This document shows, in pieces, positions 8,228-16,138 of a stretch of 64,000 nucleotides of DNA. Numbering within the stretch: the first letter of the stretch is position 1; every line of letters starts with the position of its first letter. The notes beneath the pieces were generated by a model. The model saw only the letters and a list, made by a program, of their open reading frames with translations, had not been told where the DNA came from and did no database searches. Both the position numbers and the translations under genes were made by a program. This stretch comes from Sva-07 sp963716235 (GTDB taxonomy: Bacteria > Actinomycetota > Acidimicrobiia > Acidimicrobiales > Ilumatobacteraceae): NCBI GenBank assembly GCA_963716235.1, contig CAVQTE010000020.1, forward strand, positions 310,001 through 374,000, in the 5' to 3' direction.

Positions 8228-9757
8228 TCAGCCTTCTGCGGTGGTGTCCTCGGTCACCGGCTCCTCGGCGGCCTCGTCCCTGGCGACCGTGTCCGAGACG
8301 ACAACGGCAGTCACCATTCCGAACATGCCGGTCTCGCTCTCCACGTGGGGGAGGATGTGGCAATGCCAGACCCACAGACCGGGCTCGGCTGCCTGGAAGA
8401 TCACCGAGTACCGCTCACCGGGAGCGACGTTGATCGTGTCGGCCCAGTACGGGTGATCGAGCGGGATGCCATCCTTGGCGTACACGAGTTGCGGGAAGCC
8501 GTGGAGGTGCATCGGATGCGCCAGCACGCCTTCGTTGTAGTAATGGACCGATGCCCACTGGCCCTTCGCGAGGACCAGCGGCTCCGTGGCCGGGAAGCTC
8601 TTTCCGTTGAGCGTCAGGCCGATCACACCTGCGTCGTTGAGCACCATCGGCATCTCGACGGCGGGCTTCAGGTCCGCGGGAATCGTGATCCCCGAGATGG
8701 TCTGACCGCGCGGGATCGGGTTCTCGCCCACGATGAACGTCCCGAACATGCCGTTCGGCACCGAGATCTGGCTGTGCATGTGGGCGTGGTACATGGCGAT
8801 CTGCGGCTCGTCGAGGGTGAACTCGTAGACGTAGCTCTCCCCGCTCTTCACCGTCGGCTGGGTCAAGGGTGACACGCCGTCCTCACTGTTGGGCACCGGC
8901 AGACCGTGCCAGTGGATGTCGGACCCCATCGGCGTGTCGTTGTTGAAGATGACCCGCACCTTGTCGCCCACGTCCACCTTGATCATCGGACCCGGCACCA
9001 TGCCGTTGTAGGACCAGGCATCGACGAACTTCCCGGGAGAGACCTCCCACGGCGTGATCGCCGCGGTGAGCTCGAACTCCTTGGTGCCGTCGGGCAGGAT
9101 CTTGGGCTCGAGGAGCTGGTTGCCGAGGCCCTCGGTCGCGGTGGGGAACGCCCTGATCGAATCCGTCATGATCTGGTCCATCAGGTCGGCGTCGAAGTCG
9201 GGAGACGTCCAATCGCCGTGGTTGGGGTGAGGGTCGCCGGCAGCCGCGTCGCCGCCGGCAGCCGCGTCGCCGCCGGCGGCAGCGTCGCCGCTGATCACCA
9301 GCGTGGTGTCCATGCCGGAGTCGGCGTGGCCGGGGACGTTGCAGAACAGCCGGTACTCTCCGGCGTCGATCGTGCCGAGGGGGAGCGATGCGGTATCACC
9401 AGCGTTCAGCATCGGCGTCTCCACGCCGAGCTGCTCGACCACGAGATTGTGTTGCTGGGTGCCCTCGTTGACCACTGCGAGCGTCACGTCACCCGGAGCG
9501 GCGGCAAGACTGCCGTCGATCGCGAACTCGCTCAGCGACACATCGATCGTCGATGCCGCAGCTCCTCCACCACTGGCACCGGCGCTGCCACCGTCGTCAT
9601 CGAGCAGGCCGATGACACCGATCACCAGCAGCGATGCCACCAGTGCGATCAGCAGAGCCGTCATCCCGAAGAAGATCAAGCTGCCCAGCGTGCGACCGCT
9701 GTCGGACTGCTCTGGTTCGGGGGAGCGCGGGGGCGCAGGCTTTTCGATGACGGTCAC
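8228..9757 (-). CDS. Multicopper oxidase with N-terminal cupredoxin domain
   Basis: The 509-residue protein has an N-terminal membrane segment (about residues 26-50). A plastocyanin-like domain follows (60-150, ending EYRLFCNVPGHADSGM with Cys, His and Met). Next comes a spacer of tandem DAAAGG units, then a two-domain multicopper oxidase. Copper motifs are in order HWHG, HAHMHS, HPMHLHG and HCHILPHVE, with the type 1 site in the last domain. Such enzymes oxidise metals or phenols with reduction of O2, and some relatives are annotated as nitrite reductases. The lack of a Cys in the first oxidase domain argues against a NirK-type copper arrangement. It is anchored on the outer face and is convergent with the sulfatase gene. 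Confidence 0.87.
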   Translation of the reverse strand: MTVIEKPAPPRSPEPEQSDSGRTLGSLIFFGMTALLIALVASLLVIGVIGLLDDDGGSAGASGGGAAASTIDVSLSEFAIDGSLAAAPGDVTLAVVNEGTQQHNLVVEQLGVETPMLNAGDTASLPLGTIDAGEYRLFCNVPGHADSGMDTTLVISGDAAAGGDAAAGGDAAAGDPHPNHGDWTSPDFDADLMDQIMTDSIRAFPTATEGLGNQLLEPKILPDGTKEFELTAAITPWEVSPGKFVDAWSYNGMVPGPMIKVDVGDKVRVIFNNDTPMGSDIHWHGLPVPNSEDGVSPLTQPTVKSGESYVYEFTLDEPQIAMYHAHMHSQISVPNGMFGTFIVGENPIPRGQTISGITIPADLKPAVEMPMVLNDAGVIGLTLNGKSFPATEPLVLAKGQWASVHYYNEGVLAHPMHLHGFPQLVYAKDGIPLDHPYWADTINVAPGERYSVIFQAAEPGLWVWHCHILPHVESETGMFGMVTAVVVSDTVARDEAAEEPVTEDTTAEG

Positions 9758-9877
9758 GTCATGGTCTCCATTCGTGGTGTGGGTGACTGCAGCCTCGCAC
9801 TGCAGATGTCAAGACCCTAGGGACCATCGTCCCTTTCGTACCAATCTGGGAACTTTCTGCCCGCTACGGTCGACGCC

Positions 9878-10735
9878 ATGCACATCGGTGTCGAAATCTT
9901 CCCGACCGACCAGACGATCGGAGCGATCGAACTCGCTCGGGAGGTCGAGGCCCACGGATACGAGTCACTCTGGTTCCCGGAGCACTCGCACATTCCGACG
10001 AGCCGAGCCACGCCGTGGGGCGGCCGCGACGGCGCCCCGCCACTTCCCGAGTTCTACTGGCGCACGTTTGATCCGTTCGTGGCACTCGGCGCCTGCGCTG
10101 CCGTAACCACCACGTTGAAGCTTGCCACCGGCATCTGCCTCGTCGCCCAGCGCGACCCGATTCATACGGCCAAGGAGGTGGCCAGTGTCGATGCCTTGTC
10201 GAACGGGCGGTTCCTGTTCGGCGTCGGGTACGGCTGGAACAAGGAAGAGATGGGCCAGCACGGCACCGCTTACACCGAACGGCGAGCGATCCTGCGCGAG
10301 AACATCCTTGCCATGAAGCAGCTCTGGACCAACGACGTGGCGTCGTTCGACGGCGAGCACGTGTCGATCGAGCCGAGCTGGTCGTGGCCGAAGCCGGCGC
10401 AGACCCCACACCCGCCGATCATCCTCGGCGGCGATGCGGGGCCCAAGACGGCTACCGACATCGCCGAGTTCTGCGACGGGTGGATGCCGATCGGTGGACG
10501 CCACGCGGTCGACAAGTTCACCGAGGTGGTCACGGCGTGCGAGCGGATCGGACGTGACCCAGCAACGATCGAACTCGGCGTGTTCGGTGCGCCACCGGAC
10601 GAAGCGAAGCTCGCCGAGTTGGCAGGCAAGGGTGTGCGGCGCGCCGTGTTCGGTCTGCCACAAGGCCCCCGCGACGAGGTACTCGAGGCGCTAGAGGCCA
10701 TGGCACCGCTCGTCGAGGCAATGCGGACGGCCTGA
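9878..10735 (+). CDS. F420-type luciferase-like oxidoreductase
   Basis: This 285-residue TIM-barrel protein opens with MHIGVEIFPTDQTIGAIELA. It then shows HGYESLWFPEHSHIP, LATGICLVAQRDPIHTAKEV, GRFLFGVGYGWNKEEM and PIILGGDAGPKT. These are the standard landmarks of LLM-class, F420-dependent oxidoreductases of actinobacteria. The reaction is hydride transfer with reduced F420 or FMN; the substrate is not predictable. It is a single-gene unit divergent from the multicopper oxidase gene. The ATG at 9878 is chosen because it starts the first barrel strand directly. Confidence 0.88.
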   Translation: MHIGVEIFPTDQTIGAIELAREVEAHGYESLWFPEHSHIPTSRATPWGGRDGAPPLPEFYWRTFDPFVALGACAAVTTTLKLATGICLVAQRDPIHTAKEVASVDALSNGRFLFGVGYGWNKEEMGQHGTAYTERRAILRENILAMKQLWTNDVASFDGEHVSIEPSWSWPKPAQTPHPPIILGGDAGPKTATDIAEFCDGWMPIGGRHAVDKFTEVVTACERIGRDPATIELGVFGAPPDEAKLAELAGKGVRRAVFGLPQGPRDEVLEALEAMAPLVEAMRTA

Positions 10736-10800
10736 GGGTCGTCACGAACAGCTGACGTTCTCGAAACATCGCCGACACGTCCGGCGATCAGGATGAGGTC

Positions 10801-11178
10801 ATGGAAGCCGCACCGCATCTCGTGATCGCCGTCGATCACCCGAGCCTCGACGGTGCGCTCCAGACGTTCCTCGACGAGTTGCGAGCGGAAGTTGGTTGTG
10901 CCGGACGCGGTCCGACCGCCGCCCGCACTCCATCGCCCGAGCTGATCGATCGGCTCGGGGCGCCCAGGACGATGCGTCTCGGGGTGATCTCCCGCAGTCG
11001 TCTCGTTGCGGTTGCGTCGGTCGACAACGACGGTTCGGTCGCACTGGCTGTCGTTCGTGATCACCGACGGCGCGGCATCGCCAACGAATTGATGGAGGTC
11101 GTGAGCGCTCGAGCGAGCGCCATCGGCTACCCCCCGCTCCATCGATACACGACGCCGAGCGTGAGATTGGCCGGGTGA
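10801..11178 (+). CDS. GNAT-family acetyltransferase
   Basis: The small 125-residue protein carries the acetyl-CoA-binding strand and loop SVALAVVRDHRRRGIANELM (R-x-x-G-x-A type). It is short for the family and ends soon after the pantetheine-binding helix (ASAIGYPPLHRYTTPS), so the last strands may be reduced or missing. It is followed by a hairpin-rich intergenic region. Substrate unknown. Confidence 0.6.
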   Translation: MEAAPHLVIAVDHPSLDGALQTFLDELRAEVGCAGRGPTAARTPSPELIDRLGAPRTMRLGVISRSRLVAVASVDNDGSVALAVVRDHRRRGIANELMEVVSARASAIGYPPLHRYTTPSVRLAG

Positions 11179-11221
11179 TCACCACTGACTGACGCGCATC
11201 CTCGAAATCCGACTGCATCTG

Positions 11222-11323
11222 TCGTCCGCTGACGGCGAGCCCGACCCCCCTCCGGTGCCTCGATCCGCGGACGATTGACATGCAACGGCGGCCTCACCGA
11301 CCCCCCTCCGGTGAGGCCGCCGT
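11222..11323 (+). other. Two tandem hairpins sharing an identical loop sequence
   Basis: The first structure pairs TCGTCCGC (11222-11229) with GCGGACGA (11267-11274). The second is a 15-bp perfect stem, 11285-11299 against 11309-11323 (ACGGCGGCCTCACCG). Both enclose the same string CGACCCCCCTCCGGTG. The stretch follows the GNAT gene and carries no gene. It may be a small structured RNA or a degenerate terminator pair; only the pairing and the repeated loop are seen. Confidence 0.5.
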
Positions 11324-11361
11324 CGCGTCCAGCTCATCGCTCCGTAACAACCGCCGAAATG

Positions 11362-11403
11362 TGCGGGGATTCGTGCACTGAGTGCACGAATCCCCGCATT
11401 TTT
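11362..11403 (+). terminator. Strong bidirectional intrinsic terminator
   Basis: An 18-bp perfect stem (11362-11379 with 11381-11398, TGCGGGGATTCGTGCACT) with a single-base loop is followed by five T on the plus strand. It lies between the convergent GNAT and VOC genes. The minus strand has only a short ATTTC after the stem, so termination should be stronger for plus-strand transcripts. Confidence 0.75.
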
Positions 11404-11419
11404 CGGGTTTTCGGGACGG

Positions 11420-11947
11420 TCAGAGGACGGACATGCCGTACATCTCGCCGAGCGGGTCGGCGATCAGCTCCAGGCGTTCGCCATCGGGGCCGAGGAAGTA
11501 GATCGAGGTCTCACCCTCGAGGTGCGTCGGGACTCCGGCGGCCTGGAGCTTGTCCTTGATGCGTTCCCAGTTGCCACGCTCCATCGAGATCGCCAGATGG
11601 TGGTGACCACCGAGCACTTCGGCGTACTCGCCGAGGCCCAGTCCGGGGAAGTCGAAGAAGGCGAGGGCGTTGCCGTTGCCGATGTCGAAGAAGAAGTGGG
11701 TCGAGCCGACATAGTCGCGGTTCTGGAACAGCTCGGTCAGCGGGAACTCCAGCAGGCCCTGATAGAAGTCGATCGTCCGCTCGACGTCGGAGGAGATCAG
11801 CGCCTGGTGATGGACTCCACGCGCCGACGATGGCGGCCTCTGGCCGGCGGCAAGCACGTGTTTGGCCCGCAGGCGTGCCCACTCGTCGTCACGATCCGGA
11901 TGATCGCCGTCGCGCTCGGTTCCGAACTGGAGATCATTGCTTGCCAT
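11420..11947 (-). CDS. Glyoxalase/VOC-superfamily protein
   Basis: This 175-residue protein has about 40 variable N-terminal residues and one vicinal-oxygen-chelate module. Its landmarks are GVHHQALISSDVERTIDFYQ, THFFFDIGNGNALAFFDFPG, GGHHHLAISM and YFLGPDGERLELIADP. Metal ligands His and Glu are present at the expected strand positions. VOC proteins include dioxygenases, isomerases and resistance proteins; the reaction here is unknown. The start at 11947 is uncertain because the N-terminus is not conserved-looking; an inner start near the VOC module is possible. Confidence 0.8.
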   Translation of the reverse strand: MASNDLQFGTERDGDHPDRDDEWARLRAKHVLAAGQRPPSSARGVHHQALISSDVERTIDFYQGLLEFPLTELFQNRDYVGSTHFFFDIGNGNALAFFDFPGLGLGEYAEVLGGHHHLAISMERGNWERIKDKLQAAGVPTHLEGETSIYFLGPDGERLELIADPLGEMYGMSVL

Positions 11948-12099
11948 CGCAACAGTCTGCCACGAAGTCCGGCGGCTCGGATCTCGCCAAGGTGTTGTTC
12001 GGCCGCGATCAGGACATCACTACGACGAAGCCCAGGCACCGACCGACCGCGCGAACGCCCCTTTCGTGGCAAACTGCGGCCCGGTCGACGAGCTGACCG

Positions 12100-12765
12100 T
12101 CAGCTCGTCGCCGTCGACACCGCGCGGTGACCGATCGCGACGGCGGGGCCGATCGTCAACGCTGCCAGCACGGTGCCGAGCCCGACGGGGCCACCGAGAA
12201 CGACCCCGGCGGCGAGCACCGACAGCTCGATCACGAGCCGCGATCGCGGTTCGGAGCGACCGCTGCGATCCGACGCGGCGGCGGCCAGCAGCTCACCGGA
12301 CCCGGCACCGAGCTGGGACACCATCAACGCGCCCGCCCCGAGGCCGATGACGGCCACGGCGACCAGGTGCACCCCGATGCGCACGACGAGCGAGTCGGGT
12401 ACTTCGAATGGCTCGAGGAGGGCGGCGGTCATCTGCATCGCCGGACCGACGATGAACGGCGAGATGAGCGTTCCCGGTCCGGGGCGACGGCCGAGCGCCC
12501 ACGACGCGGCGATCATCGAGCCGACGACCAGCCACACGGCGAGCCCGAGCGGGAGGTCGGTCCGCACTCGCACGGCACCGATGAAGACGTCGAGCGGGCC
12601 AGGCCCGAGGTCGTTCCAGAGCGTGACCGCGACCGCAACGGCGATCAACAGCGAACCGACGACGAGCAGAGCGACACGAACGGCCAACGACGCTGCGCCG
12701 GCGGTGTCGACGCGCGCCACTCCACCAGTGTCGGGGCGCGGCGGATCGGCGACGGCGGAGTGCAC
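12100..12765 (-). CDS. YczE/YitT-like integral membrane protein
   Basis: The 221-residue protein has five or six hydrophobic helices and the segments VALLVVGSLLIAVAVAVTL, DLGPGPLDVFIGAV, GTLISPFIVGPAM and GLGAGALMVSQLGAGSGELL. These are typical of the YczE family, whose members are implicated in peptide export or are uncharacterised. The start region (12646-12765) overlaps the end of the upstream dehydroquinase frame; a later GTG at the beginning of VDTAGAASLAVRVALL would shorten but not remove the overlap. Same strand as aroQ, possibly co-transcribed. Confidence 0.72.
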   Translation of the reverse strand: MHSAVADPPRPDTGGVARVDTAGAASLAVRVALLVVGSLLIAVAVAVTLWNDLGPGPLDVFIGAVRVRTDLPLGLAVWLVVGSMIAASWALGRRPGPGTLISPFIVGPAMQMTAALLEPFEVPDSLVVRIGVHLVAVAVIGLGAGALMVSQLGAGSGELLAAAASDRSGRSEPRSRLVIELSVLAAGVVLGGPVGLGTVLAALTIGPAVAIGHRAVSTATS

Positions 12766-13313
12766 ACAGCAGTATCGGCCGACCGGCCCGACTCTCCAGC
12801 GACGATCGACGTGTCGTGCGGCACACGCCGCCGGCGCGTCGAGTCCTCGACGAGACGCGCCGTCGGCGACGCCTGATGGGCGAGGTGGCGGCGGAGTGCT
12901 TCGAAGGCGACGAGGTAACTGTCGGCGCCGAAACCGGCGACCACACCGAGACAGACGGCACTCACCACCGACGTGTGGCGGAACTCCTCGCGGGCATGCA
13001 CGTTCGACAGATGGGCCTCGACGACAGGGACCGAGATCGATGCAATCGCATCGCGAAGCGCGATGCTGTAGTGCGTATAAGCGCCGGGATTGAAGATCAC
13101 ACCATTGGCGCGGGTGCGCGCCTCCTGCAGCGCGTCGATCAGTGCGCCCTCACTGTTCGACTGGATGTCGTAGATCTCGACGCCGTGTTCGGACGCCGCA
13201 GATCGGAGGTCGGCGAGGATCGACTCGAGCGTGGCTGTTCCGTACACGTCGGTTTCGCGGGTGCCGAGCAGATTCAGGTTCGGGCCGTTGAGCACCAGGA
13301 TGCGACAGGACAT
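12645..13313 (-). CDS. aroQ: Type II 3-dehydroquinate dehydratase with anomalous C-terminal extension
   Basis: The enzyme converts 3-dehydroquinate to 3-dehydroshikimate in the shikimate pathway. NGPNLNLLGTRETDVYG (catalytic Tyr), NPGAYTHYSIALRDAI and VVEAHLSNVHAREEFR are all present, and the ATG at 13313 gives the normal N-terminus. The family normally ends near residue 145-150 (here ALRRHLAHQ), but this frame runs on for about 70 Arg/Ser-rich residues to a stop at 12645. The tail overlaps the YczE-like gene by 121 bp. The tail is probably read-through of lost or mis-sequenced stop rather than a domain. The enzyme core looks intact. Confidence 0.85.
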   Translation of the reverse strand: MSCRILVLNGPNLNLLGTRETDVYGTATLESILADLRSAASEHGVEIYDIQSNSEGALIDALQEARTRANGVIFNPGAYTHYSIALRDAIASISVPVVEAHLSNVHAREEFRHTSVVSAVCLGVVAGFGADSYLVAFEALRRHLAHQASPTARLVEDSTRRRRVPHDTSIVAGESGRSADTAVCTPPSPIRRAPTLVEWRASTPPAQRRWPFVSLCSSSVRC

Positions 13314-13515
13314 GACCGCCAGGATACGCGACATGCCGATCACGGGTCGGCACTGGTCGGACGGCGATGTGCTCCTTCAGTTCGTCACCCGTGCGACCGA
13401 TACATGATGAGACGTCGCCCGTCCGGGGACGACGCGGGCAGGCTGGGACACGACGATTGAGCACGATTCGGTCACGCAGCGCAGTCGCACGTGAAGCGAC
13501 ATCAGAGGCGATCGC

Positions 13516-14754
13516 ATGACCGCGGAGGTGTTCCTCGGACGTCAACCGATGGTCGACGTCGACCGTCAGGTCTTCGGGTACGAACTGCTCTACCGCGGCG
13601 GCCCCGACTCGGCCACGATCTTCGACGACCCCGACGCGGCCACACGCGGCGTCATGGAGCGTGTGCTGCTCCAGTGGGGCATGGAACACGTGGTCGGCGA
13701 CCGGTTCGGAATGATCAACGCCAGCGCCAGCCTCGTCATCCACGGCCTCCATCGAGCGATGCCGCCCGAGGGCATGATCATCGAGGTCCGTGAAGACACA
13801 CCGTTCGACGAGGAGACGATCGATGCACTCCAACAGGCTCGATACGACGGCTATCACTTCACGCTCGACAATGTCAGCCGCCTCGGCGACCTCGAGCGTT
13901 CACAGCTGCTTCCCCTGGCGAGCATCGTGAAGATCGAACTGACGACGACGCACGACGCCGAGATCCCGCGAATGCTCGACGTTGCCCGCAATCGATCGCC
14001 GGGCATTCAGGTGGTGGCCGAGAAGGTCGAGTCGGTCGCCGACTTCAAACGGTGTGTCGAGCACGGCTTCGATCTGTTCCAGGGCTACTACATCGCGAAA
14101 CCCGAACTGCTCCGACGTCCTGCTCGTCCGGCCGGGACCCGGTCGGCGGCCGCCCTGCACGACTCACTCGTCCGTCAAGGTCGTGGGATCGACGTCGGTG
14201 CATTGGAATCGATCATGGCGAGCGATCCATCGCTCGCGTTCCGTCTGCTCACGGCGGTCAATGCCAATGCGTTCGGACTCGACCGCAACGTGCACTCACT
14301 CGATCAGGCGATGAGCCTGCTCGGGTCGGAGAAGCTGCGCTGCCTCGCTGAGCTGATCGCATCATCGGGCGACACCATCGACGACGACGTCCACATCACG
14401 AAGGGCGCCGTACGCGCCCACATGGCAGCCGAACTGCTCGCCGGGACCGACCAGGCCGGGAGCGGCGTGACCGTTGCCCTGCTGTCGACGACCGATCAGC
14501 TCTACGGGGCGCCAATCGCCGAACTGCTCGCTGAACTGCCTGTCACCGACGAGATCGTCGGCGCCCTGTTGCACGGGCGGGGTCAACTCGGCGAGATGCT
14601 CGACGTCATCAGGGCCTGCGAACAGCACGACCGCGCCCTGCTCGATGAGCTTGCGCCCGGACGCAGCGACGAACTCGGCGCCTTGCACGCTGCGGCTGTA
14701 GCCGCAGTCGCTGCCATGAGCGAGCCCGACAACGTTGCTCGAGTTCAGTTCTGA
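13516..14754 (+). CDS. EAL-HDOD signalling protein (degenerate EAL)
   Basis: The 412-residue protein resembles YuxH-type regulators. Residues 1-200 are an EAL-like domain (FLGRQPMVDVDRQVFGYELL, VVAEKVES, FDLFQGYYIAKPE) in which the catalytic E-x-L reads YELLYRG and several metal ligands are replaced. It probably does not hydrolyse cyclic di-GMP. Residues 205-400 are an HDOD domain (LESIMASDPSLAFRLLTAVN, SLDQAMSLLGSEKLR). Such proteins act as protein-protein signalling adaptors. Start at ATG 13516, with GCGATCGC-like sequence rather than a clear ribosome site upstream. Confidence 0.85.
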   Translation: MTAEVFLGRQPMVDVDRQVFGYELLYRGGPDSATIFDDPDAATRGVMERVLLQWGMEHVVGDRFGMINASASLVIHGLHRAMPPEGMIIEVREDTPFDEETIDALQQARYDGYHFTLDNVSRLGDLERSQLLPLASIVKIELTTTHDAEIPRMLDVARNRSPGIQVVAEKVESVADFKRCVEHGFDLFQGYYIAKPELLRRPARPAGTRSAAALHDSLVRQGRGIDVGALESIMASDPSLAFRLLTAVNANAFGLDRNVHSLDQAMSLLGSEKLRCLAELIASSGDTIDDDVHITKGAVRAHMAAELLAGTDQAGSGVTVALLSTTDQLYGAPIAELLAELPVTDEIVGALLHGRGQLGEMLDVIRACEQHDRALLDELAPGRSDELGALHAAAVAAVAAMSEPDNVARVQF

Positions 14755-14781
14755 CCACACGCCACCTGTCAGGCTGACGGC

Positions 14782-15312
14782 ATGACCGACGCCGATGCCA
14801 TCGACTTCGCCCTGCTCCTGCTGCGATGTGGTGTGGGAGCGGTGATGTTGGCCCACGGCATCAACCACGTCCGCCCGAACATCGACGGCACGGCCGGGTG
14901 GTTCGGTTCGATGGGAATGAAACCGCCGAAGCTGCACGCCTGGCTGGCCAGCATCACCGAGATCGGAGGTGGCCTCGCCTTGATCGTCGGGTTGCTGACC
15001 CCGTTCGCTGCGGCCGGGGTCGTCGGAGTGATGTTCGTCGCGTGGGCAATCAATCACCGGGGCAATGGCTTCTTCATCTTCCGGCCGGGCGAGGGCTGGG
15101 AGTACGTGATGACGCTCGGCATCGCGGGTCTTGCGATCGGCGCGATCGGGCCGGGAACCTGGTCGCTCGACCATGCACTCGACCTGACCGACGACCTCAC
15201 CGGCACCACCGGATTGCTCATCGCCGCAATCGGCGGCATCGGCGGAGGCGCGGCCCTGCTCGCCGGCTTCTGGCGCCCCGACAGCCCCACCTCAACGCCC
15301 GCCGCCAGTTGA
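14782..15312 (+). CDS. DoxX-family membrane protein
   Basis: This 176-residue protein has four hydrophobic helices. The first carries LLLLRCGVGAVMLAHGINH and is followed by GTAGWFGSMGMKPPKLHAWL and ASITEIGGGLALIVGLLTPF, the usual DoxX pattern. DoxX proteins are subunits or chaperones in quinol- or thiol-linked membrane redox processes; the precise role here is unknown. It follows the EAL-HDOD gene by 27 bp on the same strand. A GGGGTC-type palindrome begins 8 bp after its stop. Confidence 0.82.
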   Translation: MTDADAIDFALLLLRCGVGAVMLAHGINHVRPNIDGTAGWFGSMGMKPPKLHAWLASITEIGGGLALIVGLLTPFAAAGVVGVMFVAWAINHRGNGFFIFRPGEGWEYVMTLGIAGLAIGAIGPGTWSLDHALDLTDDLTGTTGLLIAAIGGIGGGAALLAGFWRPDSPTSTPAAS

Positions 15313-15319
15313 GACGCGG

Positions 15320-15348
15320 TGAGACGCTGGGTCAGACCCCGCGTCTCA
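15320..15348. repeat. GGGTCAGACCCC-core palindrome after doxX-like gene
   Basis: This 29-bp palindrome is centred on A15334, arms TGAGACGC/GCGTCTCA, with one mismatched pair next to the core. The outer arms are the same as those of the copy at 40920. It lies between convergent genes, 8 bp after the DoxX stop and 4 bp before the phosphatase stop. Confidence 0.85.
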
Positions 15349-15351
15349 TTC

Positions 15352-16053
15352 TCAGATCAGGGGCTGGGCGGCGGTGCTGAAGGTGGGACTCAGGTGCGAG
15401 GTGTCGTTCCAGCAGCGCACCACCCAACGATCGGCGGTGATGACGATGTGGGTGATCGAGGCGTTGTCGGCGCCGGTGAAGGAGAACCCAGTCGATCCTG
15501 TTGCGATGTTCATCACCTCGCCGATGACGCCGCCGTGCACGACAGCGACGACGAGTTCGTCGGGATGCGCACCAGCGATGCGTTCGATGCCACGCTGCAC
15601 CCGGTTGCGGAATTGATGGGCGGGCTCGCCGCCGGGAATCACGTCCCAACGCTGCTCGACGTACATGAGCTGAGCGATCGGGTCGCCGTCGGCGACCCGT
15701 TTGCGGAACTCGCCCCCCTCCCAGTCGCCGAGGAACACCTCGCGGAGGTCGGCCTCGACGATCGGAGCCAGACCGAGCTGCTCGACGAGTGGAGCCGCCG
15801 TCTGAACGGTTCGCTGGAGCGTGGTGACATACACCGCGGCGATCCGCTCGCCGGCGTCGATGAGCCGTTGCGCAGCGAGTGCAGCCTGCTCGATGCCCTC
15901 CGGCGCGAGCGGTGGATCGCCATGGCCACCGACGAGGTCGAACGGCTCGCCGTCAACGTGCGGAGCGGACTCGCCGTGGCGCACCAACAAGATCTCCGTT
16001 GCGCCCGGCGGCGGCGCAAATCGTGACTGGGGAAACCTACGGTTCTCGCTCAC
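15352..16053 (-). CDS. Histidine phosphatase (phosphoglycerate-mutase-like)
   Basis: The 233-residue protein has the R-H-G signature ILLVRHGESAPH near residue 25, DPPLAPEGIEQA, YVTTLQRTVQTA and the second catalytic His in VVAVVHGGVIGEVM. This is the complete set for branch 1 histidine phosphatases, which work through a phosphohistidine. The phosphorylated substrate is not predictable. Convergent with the DoxX gene. Confidence 0.87.
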   Translation of the reverse strand: MSENRRFPQSRFAPPPGATEILLVRHGESAPHVDGEPFDLVGGHGDPPLAPEGIEQAALAAQRLIDAGERIAAVYVTTLQRTVQTAAPLVEQLGLAPIVEADLREVFLGDWEGGEFRKRVADGDPIAQLMYVEQRWDVIPGGEPAHQFRNRVQRGIERIAGAHPDELVVAVVHGGVIGEVMNIATGSTGFSFTGADNASITHIVITADRWVVRCWNDTSHLSPTFSTAAQPLI

Positions 16054-16097
16054 GTTGCGAACCTAGCGACCATCCGCACCGGAGTCGACCCACCTTC

Positions 16098-16130
16098 CCG
16101 TTTGCGTCACGATTTCGTTGGCCCGTTCCA
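16098..16130. repeat. Left half of TTTGCGT palindromic repeat at the IS boundary
   Basis: The sequence from TTTGCGTCACGA to CCCGTTCCA is the inverted counterpart of 17367-17397 on the other side of the IS30-type element, with few mismatches. It is also the left half of the repeat seen at 18328-18389 and 19231-19292. The element therefore lies in, or between two copies of, this palindromic repeat. Confidence 0.75.
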
Positions 16131-16138
16131 AGGCGGAT

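Noticed and set aside
9230..9300. Possible CRISPR-like or satellite array
   Set aside because: The tandem 18-bp units are coding (DAAAGG linker) and have no spacers.
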